From NCBI GenBank assembly GCA_944386885.1, contig CALXCU010000165.1:1-61093 (forward strand): a stretch of DNA of 61,093 nucleotides. The letters are read 5' to 3'. The DNA comes from an uncultured Oscillospiraceae bacterium. GTDB lineage: Bacteria > Bacillota > Clostridia > Oscillospirales > Oscillospiraceae. This document shows, piece by piece, positions 27,094 through 35,553 of this stretch; the stretch's first letter is position 1, and each line of letters begins with the position of its first letter. A model generated the notes under the pieces. It did no database searches, was not told where the DNA came from, and worked only from the letters and a program-made list of their open reading frames with translations. The position numbers and the translations under genes were made by a program.

Positions 27094-28371
27094 TCAGCGT
27101 CCTTTCTTCTGCCTCCGCCGCCGGAGGAAAAATACGGCGAGGAGGGCCAACAGAATGCCGACGGGCACGGCCAGCAGGCGAAGGAAAGCCAGGGTATAGG
27201 TGGTGATGCCCAGGGCGGCAGTCACCCGGTCGGAGAGGGAGAGCTCCGGCGCGTCATAGAGCGTGAAGAACAAGTCCTCCTCCGGCAGACTCTCGCTGTG
27301 GGCGGCGTAGGTGCCGTCTGCCTGCCGCTCCAGGGGGAGGGAAGAGGCGATCACATAGGGATAGCCGCTCTCGCCGGCATCCACATGGATATCCAGCGTC
27401 CCAAAGGAGGCCCAGTGCCGGGCGGGCGAGAGGAGGTATTCAAAGGTGTGCTGCCATCCGGCGGTGCCCTCTCGCAGGCCGTCGCTCTCGGTCTGATAGG
27501 AGACTGCCACCTCCACGGCGCTCTCCGGGGGGAAATCTACGGTATAGACCAGCTGGAGAGGGATGCGGCTGTAGTCGTTGGCCTCCACCCACTCGGCGAT
27601 GGCCACGGGAGAATTTTGCCACGCCTGCTCCAGCTGCTGGTACTTCAGGGCGGTAAGAGAGGCGTCACACCAGCCGTAGCAGTCCTCTAAGTAGCCTTGA
27701 AAGTACTGGGAAAAGGGAGTTTCAGATGTTAAAAGACCGTAATCTCCGCTTACCGTATAATTGAGATCACCTTCCAGGGCGTAGAGGCGCACATGGGCGG
27801 CGCTGCGGCGGGCGGAGAGGGTAATGGTGCCGTCCTCCCCGCCGCTGTAGGAGTTGATGCCGTCATAGTCCAGCCAGGCCAACCCCTCCGGGACGGAGAG
27901 GGTAAGGGTATTCTCACTGTCCTCCGGTGGGGCAGCGAGTGTAAAGGAATAAAGCTTGCCAATTCGATTTGGGTCGAAACGGGTGGGCTGGTGCTCCGGA
28001 GCAACCCCGTCCCAGACGAGGGAGAAGGGCAGGACCTCTCCGCCGGCAGTGACCGTCACCGTGTTGAGGTCGAAGTCCCGCACCGCCTCCTCCAGGGAGA
28101 AGGCCATCTGGACGCTCTGGGCCTCCGGGGTGGGGTTTTCCATCTGATAGACGGCCTCCACCCGGGCGGCCAGGGAATAGGAGGAGGGACCTATAACCTG
28201 GAAGGATAGGTCCTCGTGGGCAACGGCGATGGGGCAGTCCTCTTCCACTGCCAGCACTTCGGAGCCGGGAGAACCCTCCCAGTGGGTGGGGGCGGAGTTG
28301 GCGCTGGCCGGCGTGAGCAGGGCCGGCAGCAGAGCCGTGAGAGCCAGGATGCAAGAGTTGTTTCGTTTCAT
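27094..28371 (-). CDS. exported single-pass surface protein, unknown function
   Basis: 425 residues from the ATG at 28371 (AAAGGAGG 5 nt upstream; the longer reading from 28440 lacks a site). Signal peptide 1-24, a ~360-residue extracellular region of beta-type character (AARVEAVYQMENPTPEAQSV, VAVSYQTESDG), and a C-terminal membrane helix LLAVPVGILLALLAVFFL with an arginine-rich cytoplasmic end. It shares a transcript with the pentapeptide-repeat gene. No family recognised. Confidence 0.72.
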   Translation of the reverse strand: MKRNNSCILALTALLPALLTPASANSAPTHWEGSPGSEVLAVEEDCPIAVAHEDLSFQVIGPSSYSLAARVEAVYQMENPTPEAQSVQMAFSLEEAVRDFDLNTVTVTAGGEVLPFSLVWDGVAPEHQPTRFDPNRIGKLYSFTLAAPPEDSENTLTLSVPEGLAWLDYDGINSYSGGEDGTITLSARRSAAHVRLYALEGDLNYTVSGDYGLLTSETPFSQYFQGYLEDCYGWCDASLTALKYQQLEQAWQNSPVAIAEWVEANDYSRIPLQLVYTVDFPPESAVEVAVSYQTESDGLREGTAGWQHTFEYLLSPARHWASFGTLDIHVDAGESGYPYVIASSLPLERQADGTYAAHSESLPEEDLFFTLYDAPELSLSDRVTAALGITTYTLAFLRLLAVPVGILLALLAVFFLRRRRQKKGR

Positions 28372-28458
28372 GGAAGCCTCCTTTCCAAGTGCCTCTGGTT
28401 CTATCTCTAGCATACCAGAAAACAACCGGCCAGTCCCCACAAAAGGGTGACAAATGAA

Positions 28459-28488
28459 AGCCCGGGCGGCCGTCTGGCCGCCCGGGCT
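28459..28488 (-). terminator. terminator downstream of glyS
   Basis: AGCCCGGGCGGCC (28459-28471) and GGCCGCCCGGGCT (28476-28488) form a 13-bp perfect stem with a 4-nt loop. On the minus strand it is followed by TTTCATTTG, a modest T-rich tract. It lies 117 nt beyond the glyS stop. Confidence 0.65.
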
Positions 28489-28604
28489 GGAGCGCGGGGA
28501 GAAGGGTCATCTGCCCATATGGGCGCGAGTGGGACTGTCCAGCCCCTGCCGGAGCTGCTTCATTTTTAGGGAGGACTCGTCGCCCCGCGGGGCGAGAAGA
28601 GGGC

Positions 28605-30035
28605 TCAGAACGCCACGCGCCGGGCGATATAATCCCGGACTTGGTCCATGGGGATGCGGACCTGTTCCATGGTGTCGCGGTCGCGGATGGTGACGCAGCC
28701 GTCGGCCTCTTCCGTGTCGCTGCCCACGGTCTGGAAGTCCAAAGTGATGCAGTAGGGCGTGCCGATCTCGTCCTGGCGGCGGTAGCGCTTGCCGATGGAG
28801 CCGGCCTCGTCATAATCCACCATAAAGTCCTTGGAGAGCTCCTCTACCAGCTTCTGGGCGGGCTCGGCCAGCTTCTTGGAGAGGGGGAGCACAGCGCACT
28901 TAAAGGGGGCCAGAGCGGGGTGGAGGCGCAGCACGGTGCGCACGTCATCCTTGCCGTTTTTATCCTGGCCCACCACCTCCTGGTCATAGGCGTCCACCAG
29001 GAAGGCCAGAGTCACCCGGTCCGCGCCCAGGGAGGGCTCGATCACATAGGGAATATAGTGCTCGTTCTTCTCCTGATCGAAATAGGTCATGTCCTTGCCG
29101 GAGGTGTTCTGGTGCTGGGTGAGGTCGAAGTTGGTGCGGCTGGCCACACCCCACAGCTCACCCCAGCCGAAGGGGAAGACGAACTCGAAGTCGGTGGTGG
29201 CGTTGGAGTAGTGGCTGAGCTCCTCCGGGTCGTGGTCCCGCAGGCGCAGGTTCTCCTCCTTCATGCCCAGGGAGAGGAGCCACTGTTTGCAGAAATCCTT
29301 CCAGTAGGCGAACCACTCCAGCTCGGTGCCCGGCTGGCAGAAGAACTCCAGCTCCATCTGCTCGAACTCCCGGGTGCGGAAGGTAAAGTTGCCCGGGGTG
29401 ATCTCGTTGCGGAAGCTCTTGCCGATCTGGCACACGCCGAAGGGCAGCTTCCGGCGGGTGGTGCGCTGGACGTTCTGGAAGTTGACGAAAATGCCCTGGG
29501 CGGTCTCGGGGCGGAGATATACGGTGTTCTTGGCGTCCTCGGTGACCCCCTGGAAGGTCTTGAACATCAGGTTAAACTGCCGGATGTCGGTCCAGTTGTG
29601 CTTGCCGCAGGTGGGGCAGGGGCGGGCGTGCTCGTCAATGAAAGCCTTCATCTCTGCCTGGCTCATGGCGTCCACGCTGTGGCCCAGGTCAAAGTGGTTC
29701 TCCTGGCACCAATCCTCAATGACCTTATCGGCGCGGAAACGCTCCTTGCACTCCTTGCAGTCCATCAGCGGATCGGAAAAGCCGCCCACATGGCCGGAGG
29801 CCACCCACACCTGGGGATTCATGAGGATGGCCGCATCCAGGCCCACGTTGTAGGGGTTCTCCTGGACGAACTTCTTCCACCAGGCCTTCTTTACGTTGTT
29901 CTTCAGCTCCACGCCCAGAGGGCCGTAATCCCAGGTGTTGGCCAGGCCGCCGTAGATCTCACTGCCGGCGAAAATAAAGCCCCGGCCCTTGCACAGGGTG
30001 ACAATCTGGTCCATGGTCTTTTCGGTGTTCTTCAT
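28605..30035 (-). CDS. glyS: glycyl-tRNA synthetase (class II, single-chain type)
   Basis: 476 residues from the ATG at 30035, which has a GGAG upstream; the reading extended to 30107 runs into the T-box terminator and is not used. This is the homodimeric archaeal/eukaryal-like form, not the alpha2beta2 type: [20 protein letters not shown], motif 2 with [20 protein letters not shown], motif 3 near [14 protein letters not shown], and a C-terminal anticodon-binding domain. A zinc site is suggested by CKEC and CPTCGKHNW. It charges tRNA-Gly and is controlled by the T-box leader upstream. Confidence 0.96.
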   Translation of the reverse strand: MKNTEKTMDQIVTLCKGRGFIFAGSEIYGGLANTWDYGPLGVELKNNVKKAWWKKFVQENPYNVGLDAAILMNPQVWVASGHVGGFSDPLMDCKECKERFRADKVIEDWCQENHFDLGHSVDAMSQAEMKAFIDEHARPCPTCGKHNWTDIRQFNLMFKTFQGVTEDAKNTVYLRPETAQGIFVNFQNVQRTTRRKLPFGVCQIGKSFRNEITPGNFTFRTREFEQMELEFFCQPGTELEWFAYWKDFCKQWLLSLGMKEENLRLRDHDPEELSHYSNATTDFEFVFPFGWGELWGVASRTNFDLTQHQNTSGKDMTYFDQEKNEHYIPYVIEPSLGADRVTLAFLVDAYDQEVVGQDKNGKDDVRTVLRLHPALAPFKCAVLPLSKKLAEPAQKLVEELSKDFMVDYDEAGSIGKRYRRQDEIGTPYCITLDFQTVGSDTEEADGCVTIRDRDTMEQVRIPMDQVRDYIARRVAF

Positions 30036-30084
30036 AAAAATCGACTCCAATCTGCCGCAGGGCGGCGTGTGATAGAGGCCCGGA

Positions 30085-30375
30085 GGCAAAAAATCGCCCC
30101 GAGCCACATCTGGCTCAGGGCGAACAAATTGTCCGTGGTACCACCTGAATTCGGAGCGGGAAGCTCCGCACTCGGCCCGGCGTACGAGATACGCCGGCTG
30201 TCCCGGTAACGGGGGACGGGCGGCGGCGCCTACTGGGGGAAAGTCCCCGTTGGGGCCGCGGCTCCCGGGCGCCCTTCCGCACAGCTCCTCGGGGACCTTT
30301 CACCCAAACGGCCCCTCTCTGCATCCGCAGCCCTGCGTACTCCTCCCGGTCATTGCCTGGGTATTGACTTGTGAA
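30085..30375 (-). ncRNA. T-box leader (glycine) upstream of glyS
   Basis: On the minus strand the ~290-nt leader carries the T-box antiterminator core GGTGGTACCACGG (complement of 30133-30145). The terminator follows: GC-rich arms at 30095-30122 and a T-run (complement of 30088-30093). The 5' part (near 30350) begins AATGACCGGGAGGAGTACGC, as expected of stem I. Uncharged tRNA-Gly would stabilise the antiterminator and raise glyS expression. The specifier codon was not assigned with certainty. Confidence 0.88.
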
Positions 30376-30377
30376 GT

Positions 30378-30406
30378 ATTTTAACACCTTTTTTTCGGTT
30401 CGTCAA
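30378..30406 (-). promoter_or_regulatory. sigma-A promoter of the glyS T-box transcript
   Basis: Minus strand: TTGACG (complement of 30401-30406), a 17-nt spacer, TAAAAT (complement of 30378-30383). It places the transcript start at the expected 5' end of the T-box. Confidence 0.8.
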
Positions 30407-30420
30407 GGCGAAAACAGGCG

Positions 30421-30696
30421 TTACAGGTCCTTGGCCTTCATTTTGTCCAGATCAGCCTTGGCCTTTGCCCGGGCCCGGGTGCGCCCAATCAGATAGGCCA
30501 CCGCCAGCCCAAACACGCACATGAGCCCCGAGAGCAGAAAGCCCAGATTCATGGCGATGTAGGACAGGACCAAAAAGAGCAATAGGAATATGATGGGCAG
30601 GATGACGGCCCAGCGGGCCTTTTTCCGCAGCCCGCACTGGTACTGGAAGGCGATGACCGCCACGGTCACCACCAGGGAGATGAGATCAACGAACAT
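30421..30696 (-). CDS. small membrane protein paired with the DUF2089 regulator
   Basis: 91 residues with three hydrophobic stretches: 1-19, ~30-48 (ILPIIFLLLFLVLSYIA) and ~50-70. The C-terminus is Lys/Ala-rich and cytoplasmic (RTRARAKAKADLDKMKAKDL). AGGAGG precedes the ATG. It starts 18 bp after the DUF2089 gene and likely shares its promoter. Unknown function. Confidence 0.72.
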   Translation of the reverse strand: MFVDLISLVVTVAVIAFQYQCGLRKKARWAVILPIIFLLLFLVLSYIAMNLGFLLSGLMCVFGLAVAYLIGRTRARAKAKADLDKMKAKDL

Positions 30697-30714
30697 AATT
30701 TGATTCCTCCTGTG

Positions 30715-31023
30715 TTAATGTGACGGCGTGGGCGTTCCCTCCCGCCGGTAGCGGTCCAGAATGTCCTTGGCGGTCTCTAAGTCCAGGCGTCCGTCGACCG
30801 CCAGGCTCTTGATGTAGGCTGCAAAGGGCTCCTCCTCCCGGCGGTCGTTGACCTGAATTTTTTGGATCAGGCGATCCAGGCGCAGGCGCACGGTGGGGTA
30901 GGAGACTTCGTACTGCCGGGCGATCTCCTTCAAAGAGCCGGAACAGAGCGCGAAGTTTTTTAAAAAGGAGGCCTCTTCCGGCTCAAGGGCCAGAAACCAC
31001 TGGGGAATTTGATCGAACTCCAA
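30715..31023 (-). CDS. DUF2089-type helix-turn-helix regulator
   Basis: 102 residues, TTG start at 31023 with GAGGTGATTG 7 nt upstream. The core FLKNFALCSGSLKEIARQYE, VSYPTVRLRLDRLI is the DUF2089 helix-turn-helix. DUF2089 proteins commonly precede a small membrane protein, as here, and probably control it. The usual N-terminal zinc-ribbon of longer members is absent. Confidence 0.8.
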   Translation of the reverse strand: MEFDQIPQWFLALEPEEASFLKNFALCSGSLKEIARQYEVSYPTVRLRLDRLIQKIQVNDRREEEPFAAYIKSLAVDGRLDLETAKDILDRYRREGTPTPSH

Positions 31024-31052
31024 ACAATCACCTCACAGCTTTTTATAAATTA

Positions 31053-31080
31053 AATATAACATAAATAAAATGAAAGTCAA
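31053..31080 (-). promoter_or_regulatory. sigma-A promoter for the DUF2089/membrane protein pair
   Basis: Minus strand: TTGACT (complement of 31075-31080), 16-nt spacer, TATATT (complement of 31053-31058), in a very AT-rich patch ~30 bp before the TTG start. Confidence 0.7.
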
Positions 31081-31108
31081 GATAGAAGTTTTGTTTATTT
31101 TTAAAAAA

Positions 31109-31140
31109 CGCCCCGCCGCTCCACAATGGCCGGCGGGGCG
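31109..31140 (-). terminator. terminator after gpr
   Basis: CGCCCCGCCG (31109-31118) and CGGCGGGGCG (31131-31140) pair perfectly. On the minus strand the stem is followed by TTTTTT. It ends the gpr transcript just before the DUF2089 promoter. Confidence 0.88.
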
Positions 31141-31147
31141 CAGAAAT

Positions 31148-32056
31148 TCAACTGAGCAGCACCTCCAGGTCCTCCAGCGAGAGCTGAGGATGGAGGGCCA
31201 GGTTGATGCCGAAGGCCACCGCCTTTGATAGATCTTCTACGTCCTGATCGATCTCCCGCGGGGTGACGATGACCGGCCGCCCGGCGTCTGGGAGGGCCTG
31301 GGGGGAGAGGGCGGCCTGGCCGGCCTCCTCCAGCACGTCGGCGCAGAGGGTAGCCGCGTCCACTACGGTGGGCACGCCCACAGCCACCACCGGTACGCCC
31401 AGAGTCTCCTGGTTTAGGGCTTTCCGGTGATTGCCCACGCCGGAGCCGGGCACGATGCCCGTGTCCGAGAGCTGCACAGTCCGGCATACCCGGCGCAGGG
31501 AGCGGGCGGCCAGGGCGTCCACAGCGATGACGCAGGCTGGCCGCACCGCCCCGGAGAGGGCGGAGAGCAGCTCGGCGCTCTCGATGCCGGTGGAGCCCAG
31601 CACCCCTGGGGCCAGGGAGGATACCGGACGGTAGGCGGCAAAGTGTTCCGGCGCGCTGTGGATCAGGTGCCGGGTGGCCAGGGTCAGTCCGGCCACCTTG
31701 GGCCCCACCGCGTCGGGGGTGATGGAGCGGTTGCCCAGCCCCGCCACCAGCACCGGCGCCAGGGGTGGGAGGGAGGCGAGCAGTCCGCTCAGCTCTCCGG
31801 CCAGGGCCCTGACTGCCCGGGGAAAGGCGCCGTCCTCCCGCTCCATGAGCCCCTCCAGGCCCAGGGTGATATAGTGCCCCTCCGGCTTGCCCAGCGCCTC
31901 GGCCCCCCGCTGATCCAGAATGTCCACCCGGGTCACCGGGAAGCCCTCGCGCCGCCCCTCCCGGGCCCGTACCCCAGAGAGGGCGCTCGTCTCTCCGGCG
32001 GATTCTTTCCAGAGCGCATGGGCCTCGTCGGCCAGGTCGGTCCTGCGTACAAGCAT
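31148..32056 (-). CDS. gpr: spore germination protease GPR
   Basis: 302 residues from the ATG at 32056 (AAAGGAGGAAA upstream; the 32200 reading is not used). GPR degrades small acid-soluble spore proteins at germination. Family landmarks: VTRVDILDQRGAEALGKPEG near the propeptide cleavage region, VAGLGNRSITPDAVGPKVA, the VLGSTGIESAELL loop, and IAVDALAARSLRRVCRTVQL followed by SDTGIVPGSGVGNHRKALN. Autoprocessing activates the zymogen. Its presence implies a sporulation-capable lineage. It is divergent from rpsT, as in many Firmicutes. Confidence 0.95.
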   Translation of the reverse strand: MLVRRTDLADEAHALWKESAGETSALSGVRAREGRREGFPVTRVDILDQRGAEALGKPEGHYITLGLEGLMEREDGAFPRAVRALAGELSGLLASLPPLAPVLVAGLGNRSITPDAVGPKVAGLTLATRHLIHSAPEHFAAYRPVSSLAPGVLGSTGIESAELLSALSGAVRPACVIAVDALAARSLRRVCRTVQLSDTGIVPGSGVGNHRKALNQETLGVPVVAVGVPTVVDAATLCADVLEEAGQAALSPQALPDAGRPVIVTPREIDQDVEDLSKAVAFGINLALHPQLSLEDLEVLLS

Positions 32057-32137
32057 GACATTTCCTCCTTTTTGCACAAATCCGCGCCGGCAGGTTCCCC
32101 GGCACAGAAAAAAATCCGTAAAAATTGAAAATAACAG

Positions 32138-32166
32138 TTGCATTTTTCCCGCTTGACTGCTAAAAT
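32138..32166 (+). promoter_or_regulatory. sigma-A promoter for rpsT
   Basis: TTGCAT (32138-32143), 17-nt spacer, TAAAAT (32161-32166), ~50 bp before the rpsT start. Confidence 0.7.
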
Positions 32167-32217
32167 ATAAAAATGCATGGGCGACTATGCAAATCGTCAT
32201 CGGAGGAGGTGTTTGGT

Positions 32218-32481
32218 TTGCCGAATATCAAGTCTGCCAAGAAGCGTGTCCTGGTCAACCAGACCAAGGCCATGCAGAATAAGGCCGCCAGATCCGCGCT
32301 CAAGACCGAGATCAAAAAGTTCGAAGCCGCGGTGGCGGAAGGCAACCGCAGCGAGGCCGATAGCGCTTACAAGGTGGCTGTCAAGGCCGTCGATAAGGCT
32401 GTGGGCCATGGTCTGCTGCACCGGAACAACGCCGCGCACAAGAAGAGCGCCATGACCATCAAGCTCAACAAGCTGGCCTAA
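32218..32481 (+). CDS. rpsT: 30S ribosomal protein S20
   Basis: 87 residues, TTG start at 32218 with GGAGGAGGT 7 nt upstream. Rare start codons are a known feature of rpsT in several bacteria and can support autoregulation. Sequence begins PNIKSAKKRVLVNQTKAMQN and is helical and basic as expected. It binds 16S rRNA in the 30S body. Monocistronic between a promoter and a terminator. Confidence 0.96.
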   Translation: MPNIKSAKKRVLVNQTKAMQNKAARSALKTEIKKFEAAVAEGNRSEADSAYKVAVKAVDKAVGHGLLHRNNAAHKKSAMTIKLNKLA

Positions 32482-32504
32482 TTTGAGATAGACATGGTCG
32501 AAAG

Positions 32505-32531
32505 AACCGCCTGCCTGGCAGGCGGTTTTTT
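32505..32531 (+). terminator. terminator after rpsT
   Basis: AACCGCCTGCC / GGCAGGCGGTT hairpin with a very short loop, running directly into TTTTTT (32526-32531). Confidence 0.9.
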
Positions 32532-32623
32532 GCATTCTTGTGGGATGTGCAGAGGGAAGACGCGCTTTTTTGATTGCCTTTTTGCCTGGAGAAGGGGATA
32601 ATAGGGCAGAGAGGGGGGTGGAT

Positions 32624-33499
32624 ATGGAGAAGATCCTCAAATGGCCGCCGGCGCGCTTTCTGGCGGAGCTTGTGGAGCTCTACTTCCGCAAGCGGGTCTC
32701 CCGGGCGGCGGCAGAACTGGCCTATTTCCTGATTCTGAGTTTTTTCCCCGCCCTCATCTGTATCAACTCATTTGTCGGCCGGCTGGAGCTGGACTCGGGG
32801 GCCCTGCTGGAGGCCCTCTCTCCGGTGATCCCCCGGGACAGCCTGGGGGTGCTGGCCGAGTATCTGGGCTATATTACCCGGAACCAGTCCGACACCATGC
32901 TTTTAGGCGGAGTGGTGATGCTGCTCTTTTCCGCCTCGGCGGCCTTCCGGGCCCTGATGAATGTCATGGATGACATCTACGACCGGCAGGGGGAGGGCGG
33001 CCTGCGGCGCATTGCCGCCAGCGTGGTGTGCTCCGTCCTGCTGCTGGCGACCATTTACCTGTCCATCCTGGTGGTCCTCACCGGGGAGTGGCTGCTGGAG
33101 TTGGCCGCCCGGTTTTTACAATTTGATGCTCTGCTGCTGCTTTGGAACTGGCAGTGGGTGCGTTTCCTGATGCTCTTCGGGCTGGTGCTCTTCTTCATTC
33201 TGCTGGTCTACCGCATGGCCGCCCCCCGGGGGAAGCCGAGACCTCCCATCCTGACGGGGGCCTTTCTGGCCGCCGGCGCTCTGGTGGGCTCCTCCATGCT
33301 CTTCTCCTGGTTTATCGGCATGTCCTCGCGCTATGCCCTGGTCTATGGCTCTCTGGCCTCGGTCATCATTCTGCTTGTGTGGCTCTACCTATGCGGAAAC
33401 ATCATCATTTTGGGCAATGTGTTTAACTGCGTCTGGTATACCCATAAGAAAAGGCGCTACCTCCAGCGGATAAAGCGGGAGGAGCGCCGGGACGGCTAG
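32624..33499 (+). CDS. YihY/BrkB-family inner membrane protein
   Basis: 291 residues from the ATG at 32624 (an AGGGGGG stretch lies upstream; a GTG at 32618 is possible). Six membrane helices. The YihY pattern is clear: RAAAELAYFLILSFFPALIC near the N-terminus, LFSASAAFRALMNVMDDIYD in the middle, and YGSLASVIILLVWLYLCGNI at the last helix. Once called RNase BN, this family is now treated as membrane proteins of unknown transport-like function. It stands alone. Confidence 0.88.
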   Translation: MEKILKWPPARFLAELVELYFRKRVSRAAAELAYFLILSFFPALICINSFVGRLELDSGALLEALSPVIPRDSLGVLAEYLGYITRNQSDTMLLGGVVMLLFSASAAFRALMNVMDDIYDRQGEGGLRRIAASVVCSVLLLATIYLSILVVLTGEWLLELAARFLQFDALLLLWNWQWVRFLMLFGLVLFFILLVYRMAAPRGKPRPPILTGAFLAAGALVGSSMLFSWFIGMSSRYALVYGSLASVIILLVWLYLCGNIIILGNVFNCVWYTHKKRRYLQRIKREERRDG

Positions 33500-33525
33500 G
33501 GGGAGGAACAGAAGGAGAAACTACC

Positions 33526-34095
33526 TCAGGGCGTCTCCCTGGGGGGAAGGTCCTTCACCGGGTGGCAGGGGTTGCCCACCGCCACTACGTTGTCGGGAAT
33601 GTCGCGGGTGACTACGCTGCCTGCGCCGATGACCACATTGCTGCCGATGGTGACGCCGGGCAGAACGGTGACGTTTCCGCCGATCCAAACGTCGCTGCCC
33701 ACCGTAATGGGGCGCGCATACTCCAGCCCGGAATTTCTGGTCTTGGAATCCAGAGGGTGTCCGGCAGTGTAAAAGCCGCAGTTGGGAGCGACAAACACGT
33801 GATCGCCAAAAACCACCGGCGCACAGTCCAGAATGACGCAGCCGTGGTTGGCATAAAAATGCTCGCCCAGGGTGATATTTTTTCCATAGTCACACCAGAA
33901 GGCGGGCTCAATGTGGAACTGCTCCCCAGTGCGGCCCAGAATCTGCCGCAGAAGGGCAGTGCGCTGTTCCGTCTGGACAGGAGAGAGCTGATTACAGGCG
34001 TGGCAGAGCTCCTTGCACCGGCGGCGCAGAGCGGCCAGAGCGGGGTCCTCGGCATTGTAGAGCTCGCCGGCGAGCATTTTTTCCTCTTCCGTCAT
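33526..34095 (-). CDS. sugar O-acetyltransferase (maltose/galactoside type)
   Basis: 189 residues. N-terminal Mac domain (MTEEEKMLAGELYNAEDPAL) followed by left-handed beta-helix hexapeptide repeats: ITLGEHFYANHGCVILDCAP, then VWIGGNVTVLPGVTIGSNVV, then IGAGSVVTRDIP. Catalytic His is in FYTAGHPLD. It uses acetyl-CoA to acetylate a sugar hydroxyl in the cytoplasm. Monocistronic. The precise sugar cannot be told from sequence. Confidence 0.9.
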   Translation of the reverse strand: MTEEEKMLAGELYNAEDPALAALRRRCKELCHACNQLSPVQTEQRTALLRQILGRTGEQFHIEPAFWCDYGKNITLGEHFYANHGCVILDCAPVVFGDHVFVAPNCGFYTAGHPLDSKTRNSGLEYARPITVGSDVWIGGNVTVLPGVTIGSNVVIGAGSVVTRDIPDNVVAVGNPCHPVKDLPPRETP

Positions 34096-34214
34096 GTGGA
34101 TTCCTCCTCAAAGATAAATAGGGACTCGATGGGGCCTGAACCGCCCGAGAAAGGCAGGGGCTCAATTCAGATGTGCGTGACAAATATATTGCGGCGCATT
34201 GCGCTTGTCAAGAG

Positions 34215-34250
34215 AAAAAACGGGTCCCCGCCGGAGTTTATCCGGCGGGG
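34215..34250 (-). terminator. terminator downstream of ricT
   Basis: CCCCGCCGGA (34226-34235) pairs with TCCGGCGGGG (34241-34250). On the minus strand the stem is followed within a few bases by TTTTTT (complement of 34215-34220). GCCTTTTTG on the plus side makes it bidirectional. Confidence 0.85.
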
Positions 34251-34262
34251 GCCTTTTTGTAG

Positions 34263-35534
34263 TCACGGCTCGGGCTTGGGGGGCGCACTGCCCTCTCCCT
34301 TGGGTTTATTGCCCCGATAGCGGCGGTGGGGACGGCGGCGGCGTTTCTCGCCGCCCTCTTCCCCGGCGGGCGCGCCCTCTTTCGGGGCGGGGGTGGGCTG
34401 GAAGGAGCGCTCAGGTTTGGGCTTGTTGGCTGCCGGACGGGGGCCTTTCTGTCCCTCGCCGCCCTTATTGCGGGGAGGCCGGGATTCCCGCTGCTGGGAC
34501 CCCTCCCCGGCAACGGAGTGGCTTTGTCCCTCCTGGGGGCGCTTGCCCCGGGAACGGCGGCGGCGGGAGCGGCTGTGTTCTCCCTCTTCCTCAGAGCCGT
34601 ACTCCAGGCTGGCCAGGGCCGCCGCGAGGCGGTCCTCCTCGCTCTCCGGGGGCGGGGTGACTTTGCGCAGCTTGGCCAGCTCCTCTGGCGGCGGGGGCAC
34701 ATAGCCCTCGGGCCGCTTGCCCTTGCCGTTGCGCACCACGCAGACCTCACAGTTGTGGTAACAGCGGGGGGTATCCGGTTGATCGTCCAGACGGACGGTG
34801 ACCGTCTCCCGCAGCAGGTCCACATGGGAGATATTGCCCACTCCGTCCGGAGTTTCCACAAAGGATTCATTCTTAGGCATGCGCTTGACCGCGTCCTCAT
34901 AGGCCTCCTGCTCGTACTTGAGGCAGCACATGAGGCGGCCGCAGGTGCCGGAGATCTTGGTGGGGTTGAGGGAGAGGTTCTGGGTCTTGGCCATCTTAAT
35001 GGATACGGGCTGGAAGTCATCCATGAAGCGGGCGCAGCAGAAGGGCATCCCGCAGATGCCCAGCCCGCCCAGCATTTTGGCCTCGTCCCGGACGCCAATC
35101 TGCCGCAATTCAATGCGGGTGTGGAATATGCCGGCCAGATCCTTCACCAGGGCGCGGAAGTCCACCCGGCCGTCGGCGGTGAAGAAAAAGAGGATCTTGT
35201 TGCCGTCGAAGTTGTACTCCACCTCTACCAGCTTCATCTCCAGACCGTGCTCCTGAATCTTCTCCTGACAGATGCGGAAGGCCCGCTCCTCCTTCTCCCG
35301 GTTGCGGCGGACGGTCTCCAGGTCCTTCTCATTGGCAATGCGGATGAGGGGGCGCAGAGGCTGCACCACCGCGTCGTCCTCCACCATGGTGTTGCCCTGG
35401 ACACACTCACCGTACTCTAAGCCACGGGAGGTCTCAATGATGACCCCCTGTCCGGCCGCGACCTGGACGCCCTGGGGGTCGAAATAGTACTGTTTGCCTC
35501 CGCTCTTAAAGCGGACGGCGATAATCTCGGTCAT
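34263..35534 (-). CDS. ricT: PSP1-domain protein RicT (YaaT)
   Basis: 423 residues. The PSP1 core (~1-275) includes the conserved cysteines GLGICGMPFCCARFMDDF and GTCGRLMCCLKYEQEAYED, which in B. subtilis help the Ric complex hold iron-sulfur clusters and steer RNase Y. RicT is therefore linked to mRNA processing and, through it, to development. The last ~130 residues are a disordered, Arg/Lys/Pro/Gly-rich extension (SRSRRRRSRGKRP) longer than in B. subtilis (~275 residues), possibly an RNA-binding tail. It follows holB by 19 bp. Confidence 0.93.
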   Translation of the reverse strand: MTEIIAVRFKSGGKQYYFDPQGVQVAAGQGVIIETSRGLEYGECVQGNTMVEDDAVVQPLRPLIRIANEKDLETVRRNREKEERAFRICQEKIQEHGLEMKLVEVEYNFDGNKILFFFTADGRVDFRALVKDLAGIFHTRIELRQIGVRDEAKMLGGLGICGMPFCCARFMDDFQPVSIKMAKTQNLSLNPTKISGTCGRLMCCLKYEQEAYEDAVKRMPKNESFVETPDGVGNISHVDLLRETVTVRLDDQPDTPRCYHNCEVCVVRNGKGKRPEGYVPPPPEELAKLRKVTPPPESEEDRLAAALASLEYGSEEEGEHSRSRRRRSRGKRPQEGQSHSVAGEGSQQRESRPPRNKGGEGQKGPRPAANKPKPERSFQPTPAPKEGAPAGEEGGEKRRRRPHRRYRGNKPKGEGSAPPKPEP

Positions 35535-35553
35535 AGGGGTACCTCATTTTTTG

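Noticed and set aside
28578..28598. Palindrome TCGCCCCGCGGGGCGA after glyS as a terminator
   Set aside because: No T-run on either strand close to the stem. The stem at 28459-28488 is the better terminator.
28641..30209. 522-codon plus-strand frame opposite glyS
   Set aside because: Mirror of the glycyl-tRNA synthetase codons; it also runs through the T-box and its terminator.
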